Source of the DNA: Albidovulum sp. bin36
GTDB taxonomy: Bacteria > Pseudomonadota > Alphaproteobacteria > Rhodobacterales > Rhodobacteraceae
Length of the DNA stretch: 44,672 nucleotides
Direction: 5' to 3'
Assembly (NCBI GenBank): GCA_002238565.1
Contig: MPMP01000040.1
Span: forward strand, 1-44,672
The notes under the pieces: model-generated
Told to the model about the DNA's origin: nothing
Database searches by the model: none
The model's input: only the letters and a program-made list of their open reading frames with translations
Part shown: piece by piece, positions 34,001-42,915 of the stretch
Layout: every line of letters starts with the position of its first letter
Position numbering within the stretch: the first letter of the stretch is position 1
Program-made: the position numbers and the translations under genes

Positions 34001-35320
34001 TTAGGAGCGTCTTTCCGACATGCCCGTGGGTTCGGCGCTGGAGGCGGAGCCATCCGAAGCCAGTAGCCTGGTATCGGTTCGAGCATATATATCCGCTTCG
34101 ACAAGCCGGCCGGGCAGCCGAGCTTCGCTGAATTCGACTTCGGCGAAATTCTCCGCGCGGCCCAAGCGGGGCGTTTCCATGAGGACCCGAAGCCGCCGTC
34201 CCTTTTGATCGTCCAAAAGTCGCTGGACGCGCAGGTGTCCAGCCGACCGCAATCTTGTAGCGCGGTCGCGGATCGCTTCTCCGGCTATCTGCGGCATGCG
34301 CGCGGCGGGAGTTCCGACCCGCTTGCTGAACGGGAATACGTGAAGCCAGGTTAGACCGCATTCTTCGATCAATGCCAAGGTATTTTCGAACATGGATTCG
34401 GTCTCGGTCGGAAATCCCGCGATCAAGTCGGCGCCGAAAGCGATTTCCGGGCGGAGCCGCCTGGCCTCCTCGCAGAATGAAATGGCATCCTCGCGCGAAT
34501 GTCGTCGCTTCATGCGCTTGAGAATCATATTGTCGCCGGATTGAAGCGACAGATGCAGGTGCGGCATGAGCCTTTTTTCGCTTGCCAGCACCCCCATAAG
34601 CTCGGAGTCCGCCTCGACCGGATCAATGGATGAAATCCGCAATCTCGGCAGATCGGGCGCTGAAGCGAGGACCGCGGCTACAAGATCGCCGAGGCGCCTG
34701 CCTCCCGCCAAGTCTTCGCCCCAGCTAGTTAGGTCCACTCCGGTGAGGACGACTTCGTTGAAGCCGCCGCCGACGAGGGACTTGACTTGCTCGACCACGT
34801 CCGCGACCGGAACGGACCTTGAATTTCCTCGTCCGAAGGGAATTATGCAGAACGTACACCTGTGGTCGCAGCCGTTTTGAACCTGAACATAGCCTCTCGC
34901 TCGTCCGCCGAAGCCCGAAATCGAATGGACCGGCGACTTGGATTCCGACATGATCTCGTCCACATGCCAGGCCCCGGAAATCGCTCCCCCGCGTCTCGAA
35001 GCCGCTAGCTTCCGCCACGTGTCGGGAACGAGCTTTCGTCCGTTTCCGACCACTGCGTCGACTTCGCCCATGGATGCGAACGACTCCGGTTCAATCTGAA
35101 CCGCGCATCCGGTAGCGATCATTGGCGCGCCGGGGTGCTGCCGCGCAAGCTTTCTGATTGCCTGCTTCGACTTGCGCACGGCCTCGGCGGTAACGGCGCA
35201 AGTATTCACGACGACCGCGTCCTCGAGGCCCGCGCTGGCGGACAGGTCCTTCATCGCTTCCGATTCATACGCGTTGAGGCGGCATCCAAGAGCCGAGTGT
35301 CTAGTTCCGGCCGCGCTCAT
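34001..35320 (-). CDS. mtaB: tRNA t6A37 methylthiotransferase MtaB
   Basis: A 439-residue radical-SAM enzyme that adds a methylthio group to t6A37 in tRNAs reading ANN codons. The N-terminal domain holds the auxiliary-cluster cysteines Cys13 (LGCRLNAYESE), Cys41 (NTCAVT) and Cys72 (GCAVQ). The radical-SAM motif is Cys151-x3-Cys155-x2-Cys158 (CDHRCTFC), and a TRAM-like segment lies at the C-terminus. The CRLNAYES form separates MtaB from MiaB and RimO. ATG 35320 overlaps the dapF stop codon by four bases, and the two genes often form an operon in Alphaproteobacteria. The ftsY gene that frequently follows is absent. The longer frame upstream lies within dapF. Confidence 0.93.
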   Translation of the reverse strand: MSAAGTRHSALGCRLNAYESEAMKDLSASAGLEDAVVVNTCAVTAEAVRKSKQAIRKLARQHPGAPMIATGCAVQIEPESFASMGEVDAVVGNGRKLVPDTWRKLAASRRGGAISGAWHVDEIMSESKSPVHSISGFGGRARGYVQVQNGCDHRCTFCIIPFGRGNSRSVPVADVVEQVKSLVGGGFNEVVLTGVDLTSWGEDLAGGRRLGDLVAAVLASAPDLPRLRISSIDPVEADSELMGVLASEKRLMPHLHLSLQSGDNMILKRMKRRHSREDAISFCEEARRLRPEIAFGADLIAGFPTETESMFENTLALIEECGLTWLHVFPFSKRVGTPAARMPQIAGEAIRDRATRLRSAGHLRVQRLLDDQKGRRLRVLMETPRLGRAENFAEVEFSEARLPGRLVEADIYARTDTRLLASDGSASSAEPTGMSERRS

Positions 35321-36138
35321 GAACTCGCCTCGACAAATTCCGGCGATAGCCTTCCGTCGAAGACATGCGCCGTCGGCCCGGTCATCCAAACGCCGTCGTC
35401 TCGCCAATCGATGTCAAGCGTGCCGCCGTCGACTCTTATCGAAACCTTGCGCTCGGCGAGGCCGCGCCTCGCCGCCGCCACGGCCGTTGCGCACGACCCG
35501 GACCCGGAAGCGAGCGTTATGCCCGCGCCTCGCTCCCAGATGCGCATCCTTACGAGGCGGGAGGACAATACGGTCGCGAATTCGACATTGGCGCCGTCCG
35601 GAAAAAGGGGATGGGATTGGTACTTCGGCCCCTGGGTTGCGAGATCGACGCTCTCGCAGTCGTCGACGAAGAATACGCAGTGCGGATTTCCCATGCCGAC
35701 GGCCGACGGATTTCCGGGCATGGGCAGCGAAAGCGTATCGACGTCTTTCGAAAGAGGAATGTCTTTCCAATCCAGCAGGGGCCGGCCCATGTTGACGATT
35801 GTTCGGCCGTCGCCGCCGTCCACGCACTCGAGGACGCCGCGCTCGGTTTCCAGTTTCACTTCGGATTTGCCGGATTCGCGCATCAATTTGCGAGCGATGC
35901 AGCGCGTGGCGTTTCCGCAGGCCGCGGACGCGGAGCCGTCGGCGTTAAGAAATTCCAGCCGAGCGTCCGCGACTCCGGAGTCGGTAATTTCGGCCAGCTG
36001 GTCGAATCCTATGCCGCGTCGGCGGTCGGCGAGCGTCCTGGCGAGATCAGGTCCGGCGAGTCTGTCGCCGCCGCGCGAATCCAGGACGACGAAATCGTTG
36101 CCGAGTCCGTGCATCTTGTGAAATGCTATTCCCGTCAT
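35317..36138 (-). CDS. dapF: Diaminopimelate epimerase
   Basis: A 273-residue epimerase that converts LL- to meso-diaminopimelate for lysine and peptidoglycan synthesis. Both catalytic cysteines are visible: Cys74 in SAACGNATRC and Cys216 in SGSGSCATAV. The N-terminus FHKMHGLGNDFVVLD is characteristic. The start ATG 36138 has GGAGG eight bases upstream; an upstream in-frame start would add 18 residues without family similarity. It overlaps mtaB by four bases. Its presence indicates a Gram-negative cell with meso-DAP peptidoglycan. Confidence 0.96.
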   Translation of the reverse strand: MTGIAFHKMHGLGNDFVVLDSRGGDRLAGPDLARTLADRRRGIGFDQLAEITDSGVADARLEFLNADGSASAACGNATRCIARKLMRESGKSEVKLETERGVLECVDGGDGRTIVNMGRPLLDWKDIPLSKDVDTLSLPMPGNPSAVGMGNPHCVFFVDDCESVDLATQGPKYQSHPLFPDGANVEFATVLSSRLVRMRIWERGAGITLASGSGSCATAVAAARRGLAERKVSIRVDGGTLDIDWRDDGVWMTGPTAHVFDGRLSPEFVEASS

Positions 36139-36649
36139 CGCAGGCCTCCGGGAGCCCGCGCGCATGGCGCGGCCGTCGCTAGCTCGCTTCAAAATCGAAA
36201 GCCGCCGGAAAAGAAAGTCCGAATTTGGTTCGCGCGACCTTATTCCAATGCCGCCCCGCGGAAAACGAAAACCGGTCTCCGAGCGAATTTCCTGCTGCGG
36301 ACTTAGGCGGGAACCGGTTTCGCGTCAACGCCTGTCGCGCGACGGACGCGGAATGCGCCGCCGCGACCCCGAATCTAGCGCGAGAATGCGAATTGGAACG
36401 CGGCCGGCGCGGAAATTGACAATTTCGCAATTTTAGGGCTTGCAATGCGCGATAGCCGGCGACGCAATCGGCGGGATCGTTCGTTCGAGCAAGCCGGATT
36501 CGCGTATCGGATGGTTGCAGGAATGCAACGGCCGGACGCATGCGGCCGGAAAGCCGTCTGCATCCAAGATTGTTTTTTCGCGGTCCGCGCCGATACTCAA
36601 GGTCGAGGATTCGCCGAATTGGCCGATTAAATGGAAAACGGAGGCATTC
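36139..36649. other. Divergent intergenic region, dapF / lyxose-isomerase-like
   Basis: About 510 bases between two divergently transcribed genes. The open frames found here are overlapping, arginine-rich and not protein-like. A TTGACA at 36416-36421 lacks a matching -10 at normal spacing. I see no gene or clear terminator. Confidence 0.45.
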
Positions 36650-37315
36650 ATGAAACGATCCGAAGTCAACAATATCCTTCGCGAAGGCGACGAGTTTATG
36701 AGATCCTTCGGATTTCACTTGCCGCCCTTTGCGTATCTTAGCCCCGACAAGCTGCGAGAAAAATCCGGCTCGCGCATATTCAGCGCAAGGCTCGGCTGGG
36801 ACATAACGGACTACGGTCGCGGGAACTTCGCCGAGTTCGGGCTTTTTCTATTTACGGTGCGCAACGGCGAGATCGGCGACCTCGGCAAGGGCGGCGGACT
36901 GCTCTATGCGGAAAAAATCATGATTACGCGCCGCGATCAGATCAGTCCGATGCACAGGCACAATCTAAAGGCCGAAGACATCGTAAACCGCGGCGGAGGG
37001 ACGATAGTTCTGGAACTGTATTCCGCAGCGGCGGACGGTAGCATCGACAGGGACTCGGATGTCGCCGTGCAGGTTGACGGCGAATTGAAAACGTTGCCGC
37101 CGGGCGGGCCTCTGAAGCTAGATCCGGGCGAAAGCGTTACGCTGATGCCGGGTGTTTGGCATGGGTTCACAGCGGAAGGATCCGACTGCCTGATCGGCGA
37201 AATCAGCACCGTCAACGACGATTTGACGGATAATGTGTTCGAGCAGCCTATCGGACGATTTTCGGACATCGAGGAGGATGAGCCGCCCCTTTATCTGCTG
37301 GTCTCCGACTACTAG
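36650..37315 (+). CDS. D-lyxose isomerase family protein (cupin)
   Basis: A 221-residue cupin of the D-lyxose ketol-isomerase family, close to the usual length. The metal-binding residues fit: His102 and His104 (PMHRH), Glu109 (AEDIVNRGGG) and His171 (GVWHGF). Family members interconvert D-lyxose with D-xylulose and often act on D-mannose or other pentoses. ATG 36650 has GGAGG five bases before it. It stands alone, convergent with the DUF1932 gene and 20 kb from the sugar operon, so the sugar it handles is not shown by context. Confidence 0.88.
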   Translation: MKRSEVNNILREGDEFMRSFGFHLPPFAYLSPDKLREKSGSRIFSARLGWDITDYGRGNFAEFGLFLFTVRNGEIGDLGKGGGLLYAEKIMITRRDQISPMHRHNLKAEDIVNRGGGTIVLELYSAAADGSIDRDSDVAVQVDGELKTLPPGGPLKLDPGESVTLMPGVWHGFTAEGSDCLIGEISTVNDDLTDNVFEQPIGRFSDIEEDEPPLYLLVSDY

Positions 37316-37401
37316 GCGGGTGAATTCGGGGATTTCAATACATGGGAGGACAAGAACGGAAAGCTAAATGCAATAGGAATCGCAGTATTCGAGGCGAAGG
37401 C

Positions 37402-38223
37402 CTAAGCAGAATTTTGAAGCCGCCCGGCCACGCCTAGAGACAGAAGAGGCTCCATTCCGAGGTCTTCGAGCATGACAGCGGCCTCGCGCATTTCAGATGC
37501 GCGCCGAATGCCGTGCCGGCCTAGCCGCTCCATGATGTAATCGGCTCTAGCGGGCCAGTCGATGCCGGGAAACGAAGGCGCGAGAGAATTCAGAACTTTC
37601 TCTTCCATGCCGGCGATGCGGCAGGCAAGCACGCATTCGGCGACCGAAGCCTCGATGCCCTTGATGACGATGCTTCGCAGGAGCTTGAGAGTTGCCGCGT
37701 CGCCGATGTTCTCGGAAACGATCTCCGCGTTCAGATTCAAAGAGGCAATGGGTTCGGATTGCTTGGCTGCGGTCGGTCCGGCAACGGCCAGGCGCGCCCG
37801 ATGGAGTGAAGGATGGACCGGAGCCAGAACGCCGACATCGAGATAGGATCCGCCGCTCCTTCCGATCGCGGCCGAGGCTTTTTTCTTGGTCGACGGCGCC
37901 ACCGAGTTCAAATCCCAGAAAACATGCCGATCGGCAAGGAATCGGGAGGCGGCTTCGGCGGCTAGCAGAGCCTGATCCGCCGTAACGAGCGAGAACACGT
38001 GGTCGGCATCCGCGAATGATCGCCCTTCATGCGAAACTTTTCGCACTCCCAGCCTCAATGCGGCCGCTTCCAAGTCCGGCGCGCCGCCAGGATCGTCAAA
38101 TCTGATATCGTAGGCCGAAACTTGGATTTCCAGCCCCGCCTGTCGCCAGCCTTCCGCGAAAGCCTGTCCCGCCTCCCCGAAGCCGATCAGAAGAATGCGC
38201 GTCGCGCAACTCTTGGTGTCCAT
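37402..38223 (-). CDS. NAD(P)-binding dehydrogenase, DUF1932 (6-phosphogluconate-dehydrogenase-like)
   Basis: A 273-residue protein with a Rossmann motif GFGEAGQAFA (14-23), a central LVTADQAL and FWDLNSVAPSTKKKA segment typical of beta-hydroxyacid dehydrogenases, a lysine in LRSIVIKGIEA near residue 180 that would be catalytic, and a C-terminal DUF1932-type helical domain. Such enzymes oxidise 3-hydroxy acids or related compounds with NAD(P). The VOC dioxygenase gene lies 51 bases upstream in the same direction, so the two probably form a small operon for an aromatic or dicarboxylic intermediate. The substrate is unknown. Confidence 0.87.
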   Translation of the reverse strand: MDTKSCATRILLIGFGEAGQAFAEGWRQAGLEIQVSAYDIRFDDPGGAPDLEAAALRLGVRKVSHEGRSFADADHVFSLVTADQALLAAEAASRFLADRHVFWDLNSVAPSTKKKASAAIGRSGGSYLDVGVLAPVHPSLHRARLAVAGPTAAKQSEPIASLNLNAEIVSENIGDAATLKLLRSIVIKGIEASVAECVLACRIAGMEEKVLNSLAPSFPGIDWPARADYIMERLGRHGIRRASEMREAAVMLEDLGMEPLLSLGVAGRLQNSA

Positions 38224-38274
38224 GCGGTCAATCCTTTGATATAGCTTGAAGCGGCATGCGCATTATTGGCGCTT

Positions 38275-39294
38275 CTAGGAGGCCGTTGAATCGGAAATCG
38301 GCGGCGTTCCGTGAGTGTGGAATGATTCGATGGTTTTTAGGCCCCATGCCTGGCCCTTCCTGCGCTCGTCCTCGGTCCACGACACCGTTTCCCAATCCGG
38401 CGCAAGAATCAGCCGGGCTCCGGCATTGGCGATTTCGACCCGGTTGCCCGCCGGTTCATAGGCGTAAAGGAAAAATGTCCCTTGTATCGCGTGCTTGTGC
38501 GGGCCGGTTTCGATAAAAACGCCGTTTTCCAGGTAGATGTCGGCGGCGCGCAGTACGTCTTCGCGCTGGTCGACGGCGTAGGTGACATGGTGGAAGCGCC
38601 CTCGCGCTCCGGTATGGTCTTCCGTGCAAGCCAAATCGTATGTCTTGTTGTTGACGGTAAACCAGCAGCCCGCCAGCCTGCCGCTATTCATGACGATTTG
38701 CTCCGTAACGCGGCTGCCCAACGCCTCGATCATGAACTCCCGAAACGCGGGCATATCCGAAGCCAGCAGGTTTAGGTGGTCGATTCTGCGCACGGCCGCG
38801 CCTCGACCGTGAAATCGCTGCGCAAGGTTCTTGAGCGCCGGGCGCTCGCCGGCCGGCGCTTCGTAGCGCCGAGTCTCGTAATAGATTTCGAATGCGTGCC
38901 CGTCCGGGCTGCGGAAGCGATAGGCAGGCGGATGCCCCAGGTCCCCATCTGTCCATCCGACGCCGCAGCCGAGCTTCTCGATTGCCCGGATGCGCCTTTC
39001 GAGCGCCAGCGGCGACGATGCGCGGTACGCAATGTGGCCTACGCCGGTCCTGTCGGAGCGGGACAGCTTGAGGGAATGAAACTCGTAGTCGTCCCAGCCG
39101 CGAAGATAGGATGAATTCCCGTCGCTGGCGCTTTCGGTCATCCCGTAAACGTTTACGAAGAAATGGAGGCTTTCTTCGAACTTGTCGGTCAGCAGCTCGA
39201 TATGGCCAAGATGCGCGATGTCAAAGCAAGGATATTTCAATTTTCTTTCTTCAAGACGGTAGCGCGCTGCGCTAGCCCGATGCCGAACTAGCAT
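38275..39294 (-). CDS. Extradiol-type dioxygenase, VOC superfamily
   Basis: A 339-residue protein with two VOC modules. The first begins with IAHLGHIELLT (about 30-40), the second with IDHLNLLASDMPAFREF. The iron ligands of type I extradiol dioxygenases can be proposed: His in RIDHLNL, His in RFHHVTYAV, and Glu in NRVEIANAG. The family (2,3-dihydroxybiphenyl/catechol 2,3-dioxygenase type) cleaves catechols next to the hydroxyls. ATG 39294 gives the longest plausible start; a TTG at 39240 begins closer to where homologues start (LKYPCFDIAHLGH), with a purine-rich stretch before it. The gene is the first of a two-gene unit with the DUF1932 dehydrogenase. Confidence 0.88.
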   Translation of the reverse strand: MLVRHRASAARYRLEERKLKYPCFDIAHLGHIELLTDKFEESLHFFVNVYGMTESASDGNSSYLRGWDDYEFHSLKLSRSDRTGVGHIAYRASSPLALERRIRAIEKLGCGVGWTDGDLGHPPAYRFRSPDGHAFEIYYETRRYEAPAGERPALKNLAQRFHGRGAAVRRIDHLNLLASDMPAFREFMIEALGSRVTEQIVMNSGRLAGCWFTVNNKTYDLACTEDHTGARGRFHHVTYAVDQREDVLRAADIYLENGVFIETGPHKHAIQGTFFLYAYEPAGNRVEIANAGARLILAPDWETVSWTEDERRKGQAWGLKTIESFHTHGTPPISDSTAS

Positions 39295-40680
39295 CCAGTT
39301 TCGCAAAAGTTGAGCCTAACTTCCAGATTGAATCGGTTCCGCGCCTGGACAGTCGACTCCAACTGTTCGATCGCTACCGCGTCGCAGCAGGCGCTAAGGC
39401 AGGATTGCGGCTTGGTTGAAGGAGCCAGGAATGAGCGCAGCGGCAAAAAGCGCGGCGGTTTCGAGTCGCCGCCGCGCATGCTCCGAAGAGCGTCGACGCG
39501 ACCATACCGGTGTTCCATGGCTCGAATTCTCGCGCATTGTAGATATTTGCTCCGTCGAGTTATTGCCGACGGGAACGACATAGCGCGAACTTTATCGCAT
39601 TCGACCGGCCATCGATTGCCTTGCGGCTGCGCCGCAACCCGTTTTCGGCCTCCCGGTCAAAATCGGTTTCAGAACTGCTGTCCGAATAGACTCCATTCGA
39701 AGCACCGCGGCGGCGAACCAGATTTCTCGTTCGTCAGAAGAGTTAACGGACGCTCCGGCGGGACGCTTCATTCTTTCTTTGCTGCGAGAAAGGTTGCGAG
39801 CACAAGAATCTTGGCAAGCAAGACCCCGTAGAACAAGCAAACTGAACATGGCAAAGCCACGCGCCGGGCTGAAGCGACCGAATTTGCGCGGCGCCAAGAA
39901 TTCAGGTCGAACGATGGCGAATTTAATTCGGTTCTGACGGCCTCGCATATCTTTCTGCCGCATCCTTCCAGTTGAAGATGCTTGGCATTCATAGTCACGA
40001 AGGTCGGCACTGGAATGCGCCCGGCTACGCCAATCAGCCAATGTTGATCGGGAGTAACGCCGGACAAAAACGCATGTCGTCGTGCCTAGGGAGATCGCCA
40101 AAGTCTTCAACTGGTCCCGGTTCCCGGCCATGCGGGCGTTAACGCCCCGAACCATCGGCAGATGCGCTAAGGCATGTGGCGATGCGCCGTTCACGGCGGA
40201 ACGACAGCGTCGGAGACTCAAACAGGCAAGCGGTCCACTCCGGTGGTATGGTCGCTAGCGCGGCGCGGCGGATGCCGGCATGGGTCCAATCGGCTTGCGG
40301 TCATGCGCTTCGCGCGGATTCGGGACATGCTCTGCGCTCTCTGCCGTGAATTTTTTGATTTTCAAGCTGTTGCGATAGCGCTCGTGAAAATTTCGCTGGC
40401 TGGATTGCAGTAGCCGTTCATCGGCCGACGACGGAATTGCGACGCATCGCGTGCTGTTTCGAACCATCCCGGAGCTTGGCGCGGGATGAAGGAAGCAGAA
40501 AAAAATCGGGACCGTCAGAATTTGGGATTCTCAGGTAACAAATAGCCGCTAGTCCTTGAATTCCCGCACTGAAGGAGGCAATTTCTGCCAGTTGCGCATT
40601 AGCGGCATCGGTTCAGTCTTCCAAATTGCGACAAATCGCTTTTTTGCTGTTCGTTGCTCTCGTCGATAGAATAGGTTGAA
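39295..40680. other. Gene-poor stretch
   Basis: About 1.4 kb with only short or arginine/serine-rich frames on both strands. One minus-strand piece (about 40067-39920, MSGVTPDQHWLIGVAGRI then TFVTMNAKHLQL) has a faint protein-like character. A minus-strand frame near 40660-40549 (FVAIWKTEPMPLMRNWQK) does too. I could not link either to a family. The stretch may be decayed former coding DNA. Confidence 0.45.
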
Positions 40681-40710
40681 TTGAAACCGCCTGCGGGAAA
40701 ATGAATTAAT
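40681..40710 (+). promoter_or_regulatory. Candidate sigma70 promoter for the [2Fe-2S] gene
   Basis: TTGAAA (40681-40686, five of six -35 matches) and ATTAAT (40705-40710, four of six) are 18 bases apart. Transcription would start about ten bases before ATG 40728, leaving no room for a normal ribosome site. Confidence 0.3.
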
Positions 40711-40727
40711 TCTGACCGGATTTGCAA

Positions 40728-41186
40728 ATGGCGTTGGCATTAAGAATTAACGGCGAGATCCATGAAATCGCCACGGACCCGGAGACCCCGCTAGCATACG
40801 TGCTCCGCAACGAGCTTAAGCTGAAAGGAACGAAGCTGGGGTGCGGCCTAGAGCAATGCGGAGCGTGCGCAGTGCTGGCGAACGGCGCGTGCGCACTGAG
40901 TTGCGCGAAGCCAGCGAAATTGTTCGAGGGTATTGAAATCCTTACAATTGAAGGTCTCGCCGCTACGGAAATCGGTGCCCGCGTGCAGGCCGCGTTCAAA
41001 AAAGTCTCAGCAGTACAGTGCGGATACTGCACTCCTGGATTAGTCGTCGCGACGACCGCTCTGCTGTTGAAGGGAGGGCCGGTCGACAGGGAATCTGCCG
41101 GAAAGGCTCTCAAAGACCAAATTTGCCGATGCGGGTCGCATGATCGCGTGCTTAAGGCGGTTTTGATCGCCGCCGAGCAAAATTGA
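40728..41186 (+). CDS. Small [2Fe-2S] subunit of a xanthine-dehydrogenase-family molybdenum hydroxylase (IorA/CoxS-like), orphan
   Basis: A 152-residue two-cluster iron-sulfur protein. The plant-type cluster is held by Cys39, Cys44, Cys47 and Cys59 (GCGLEQCGACAV...C). The second cluster is held by Cys98, Cys101, Cys133 and Cys135 (QCGYCTPG and ICRCG). This is the complete small subunit that passes electrons from the molybdopterin subunit of enzymes such as isoquinoline 1-oxidoreductase, nicotinate dehydrogenase or aldehyde oxidoreductase. I chose ATG 40728 over a TTG at 40722 by family length. No large or FAD subunit lies nearby: the next 1.2 kb shows no gene and a small terminator follows the stop. 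The partner must be encoded elsewhere or has been lost. Confidence 0.9.
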   Translation: MALALRINGEIHEIATDPETPLAYVLRNELKLKGTKLGCGLEQCGACAVLANGACALSCAKPAKLFEGIEILTIEGLAATEIGARVQAAFKKVSAVQCGYCTPGLVVATTALLLKGGPVDRESAGKALKDQICRCGSHDRVLKAVLIAAEQN

Positions 41187-41201
41187 CCTCATTCCGTTTC
41201 C

Positions 41202-41220
41202 GGCCGGTTTCGGCCTTTCT
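41202..41220 (+). terminator. Short intrinsic terminator after the [2Fe-2S] gene
   Basis: GGCCG (41202-41206) pairs with CGGCC (41211-41215) around a GTTT loop, followed by TTTCT. The stem is only five pairs and the T-tract is short, so it is a weak candidate. Its place 16 bases after the stop supports a single-gene transcript. Confidence 0.4.
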
Positions 41221-42459
41221 ACTGGAATTTTCTCGTGTTCCGTTCGGCTCGGCGTCTCGACCGCCCTAATGCCGACCGCGAATTTAAACCTCGGACAATT
41301 CTCCCGAGCCTTTGGGCCTCGGCACAAGATCGACAGCGTTGCTCGCACGGAGCAGTTTCCCGGTCGTATCGAAAGCCGCAGCGGTGCCGCTAGCCGAAAG
41401 GCCGATCAACTTTCGTTCCCGCCCGGCTTCTCAATTTGACTGCGCTTGCGAAGAAAAGACACTGCAATATCTCCATAAACGCAGGTTGGCAGCGGAGCTC
41501 GCATTCCCCGATACCGGCATTCAGCAATAGTCTCGGCCTGATCAATGTTTGCACATTGAACTTTTTTTGGATCGGTGTGTGCGTCGCCTGCCGAATAGAA
41601 TCAATCGTGCCAAGTTGGACGGTAAGAATCCTGTATCCCTATGTCCACGGCATCACGCCGTCGCAGCGATAATCAGCCGGCCTAAAAAATCGCGAACTTG
41701 AAGGCGAAGCCCAATTTCGTTGAATGGGTATATTCTTGGAGCGATTTTATTGTTCCGAACTCATCAGCGGCCGCGAACTGAAACTGATGGTTTTCTCTCT
41801 ATCCGCAATCGTATTCGGGCAAGCTCGACTCGCATCCGGATCGGTAGCTGCCCGCAAAAATAAAGGCGCCGCAGAACGAACGAAGAGAAACATTTAGGCG
41901 TTCGGCGCACTCTGCGAACGTTCGACGAGGATTTTGCGAAGAGCCATTCAAATGTACGCTTGGCGAGCGGAAAGCATTCCGGAGCCGAATTTAGCTCTGA
42001 TTTCTCAGAAGTCGCAATGTAAAACTCCCGACTTGGAGGTGCCGAGCGCTCCCGAATGCCGAAGATTCCTTCGCCGAGCCGGTCGCGTCGATGACTTGAA
42101 GGAGTACGAATTAATTTTGGCGGCAATTAAGCTTCCCATGCTCGGTCCAACCGTACCGAAATGATCGAGGTTCTGAATGCCGGGCAAGCGATCGGGCGGA
42201 AGGGCCATTCGCGAAAATTTACGGTTCGCGAATACATTCCGAAAAAATTGCAGGAGATTCCTGCCAAAAGAGCTATGCATTCGCTGGAAGAAAGCATCTT
42301 GCGCCGAATTGAAAAATTTGCTATTGTGAAGCTAGCAGTCATACAGTCATACAGGATCCGACTTGGATTTGCGGGGCGAGCCTCGGATGAATTCCGTCCC
42401 TATTCCACTGAGCATAGCGCAGAATTGATAAGAGGGCACGCGTTGCCGATTACCAGACA
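41221..42459. other. Gene-poor stretch
   Basis: About 1.2 kb without a convincing gene. The frames near 41764-42126 (minus) and 42161-42463 (plus) are open but show no family motif, and the composition drifts towards lower GC. No remnant of a molybdenum hydroxylase large subunit could be recognised. Confidence 0.45.
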
Positions 42460-42462
42460 GTG

Positions 42463-42915
42463 ATGGCGAAATTAGCTAGAAACCATCCTTGCCCATGTGG
42501 CAGCGGCAAAAAGTACAAGCTCTGCTGCTGGCATAATGATAGGGCCGCTCACATGAATTCCAAATCAAAAACACAGTCCCAGTGGAGTGGGTTCGATGAT
42601 GACTATGATGATGACTATGATGATGATTTGGTTGAGCTCTCGAACAGCGTCGTCGATCTCGTCGCCGAAGGCCGCCTCGAAGAAGCCGATACCGCGTGCG
42701 AGCAACTAAGGGTCCGCTATCCCAACGTGCACGATTGGCTCGCGCGCAAAGCGATGATTTGCGAAGCGCGAGGCGAATACGAACTTGCGATCCAATACTG
42801 CGAGCGCACGATTGAATGGATGGATGCGAATCCCGAATTATTCGAACCGGCAAGCCGCAATCCATTTCGCAGAGACATCAAGCACCTTCGAGGCTTGCTC
42901 GACGCTACAAGCTAA
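42463..42915 (+). CDS. SEC-C motif protein with acidic linker and TPR-like helices
   Basis: A 150-residue protein. The N-terminal zinc-binding SEC-C motif is NHPCPCGSGKKYKLCCW, with Cys10, Cys12, Cys21 and Cys22. An acidic linker FDDDYDDDYDDDL (about 46-58) follows. The rest is helical and resembles a short tetratricopeptide pair (VVDLVAEGRLEEADTACEQL and ICEARGEYELAIQYCERTIEW). SEC-C motifs, first seen in SecA, mediate contact with SecB or ribosomes, but also occur in many small proteins of unknown role. A GTG at 42460 is an alternative start. The acidic linker is coded by a 12-base tandem repeat (see 42594-42628). Function unknown. Confidence 0.85.
   Translation: MAKLARNHPCPCGSGKKYKLCCWHNDRAAHMNSKSKTQSQWSGFDDDYDDDYDDDLVELSNSVVDLVAEGRLEEADTACEQLRVRYPNVHDWLARKAMICEARGEYELAIQYCERTIEWMDANPELFEPASRNPFRRDIKHLRGLLDATS
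42594..42628 (+). repeat. 12-bp tandem repeat (GATGATGACTAT) inside the SEC-C gene
   Basis: GATGATGACTAT occurs twice in full and a third time in part (GATGATGAT). The unit is a multiple of three, so copy-number change would lengthen or shorten the acidic linker by four residues (DDDY) without breaking the frame. Confidence 0.7.

Noticed and set aside
35135..36306. + strand frames of over 300 codons opposite dapF and mtaB
   Set aside because: dapF and mtaB have all catalytic residues; the + frames have none.
36416..36444. TTGACA upstream of the lyxose-isomerase-like gene as a promoter
   Set aside because: No acceptable -10 hexamer at 16-18 bases.
39768..40067. Minus-strand 99-codon frame as a PIN-domain toxin
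   Set aside because: A short TFVTMNAKHL run is suggestive, but conserved acidic residues in the right order are not seen and no antitoxin is adjacent.
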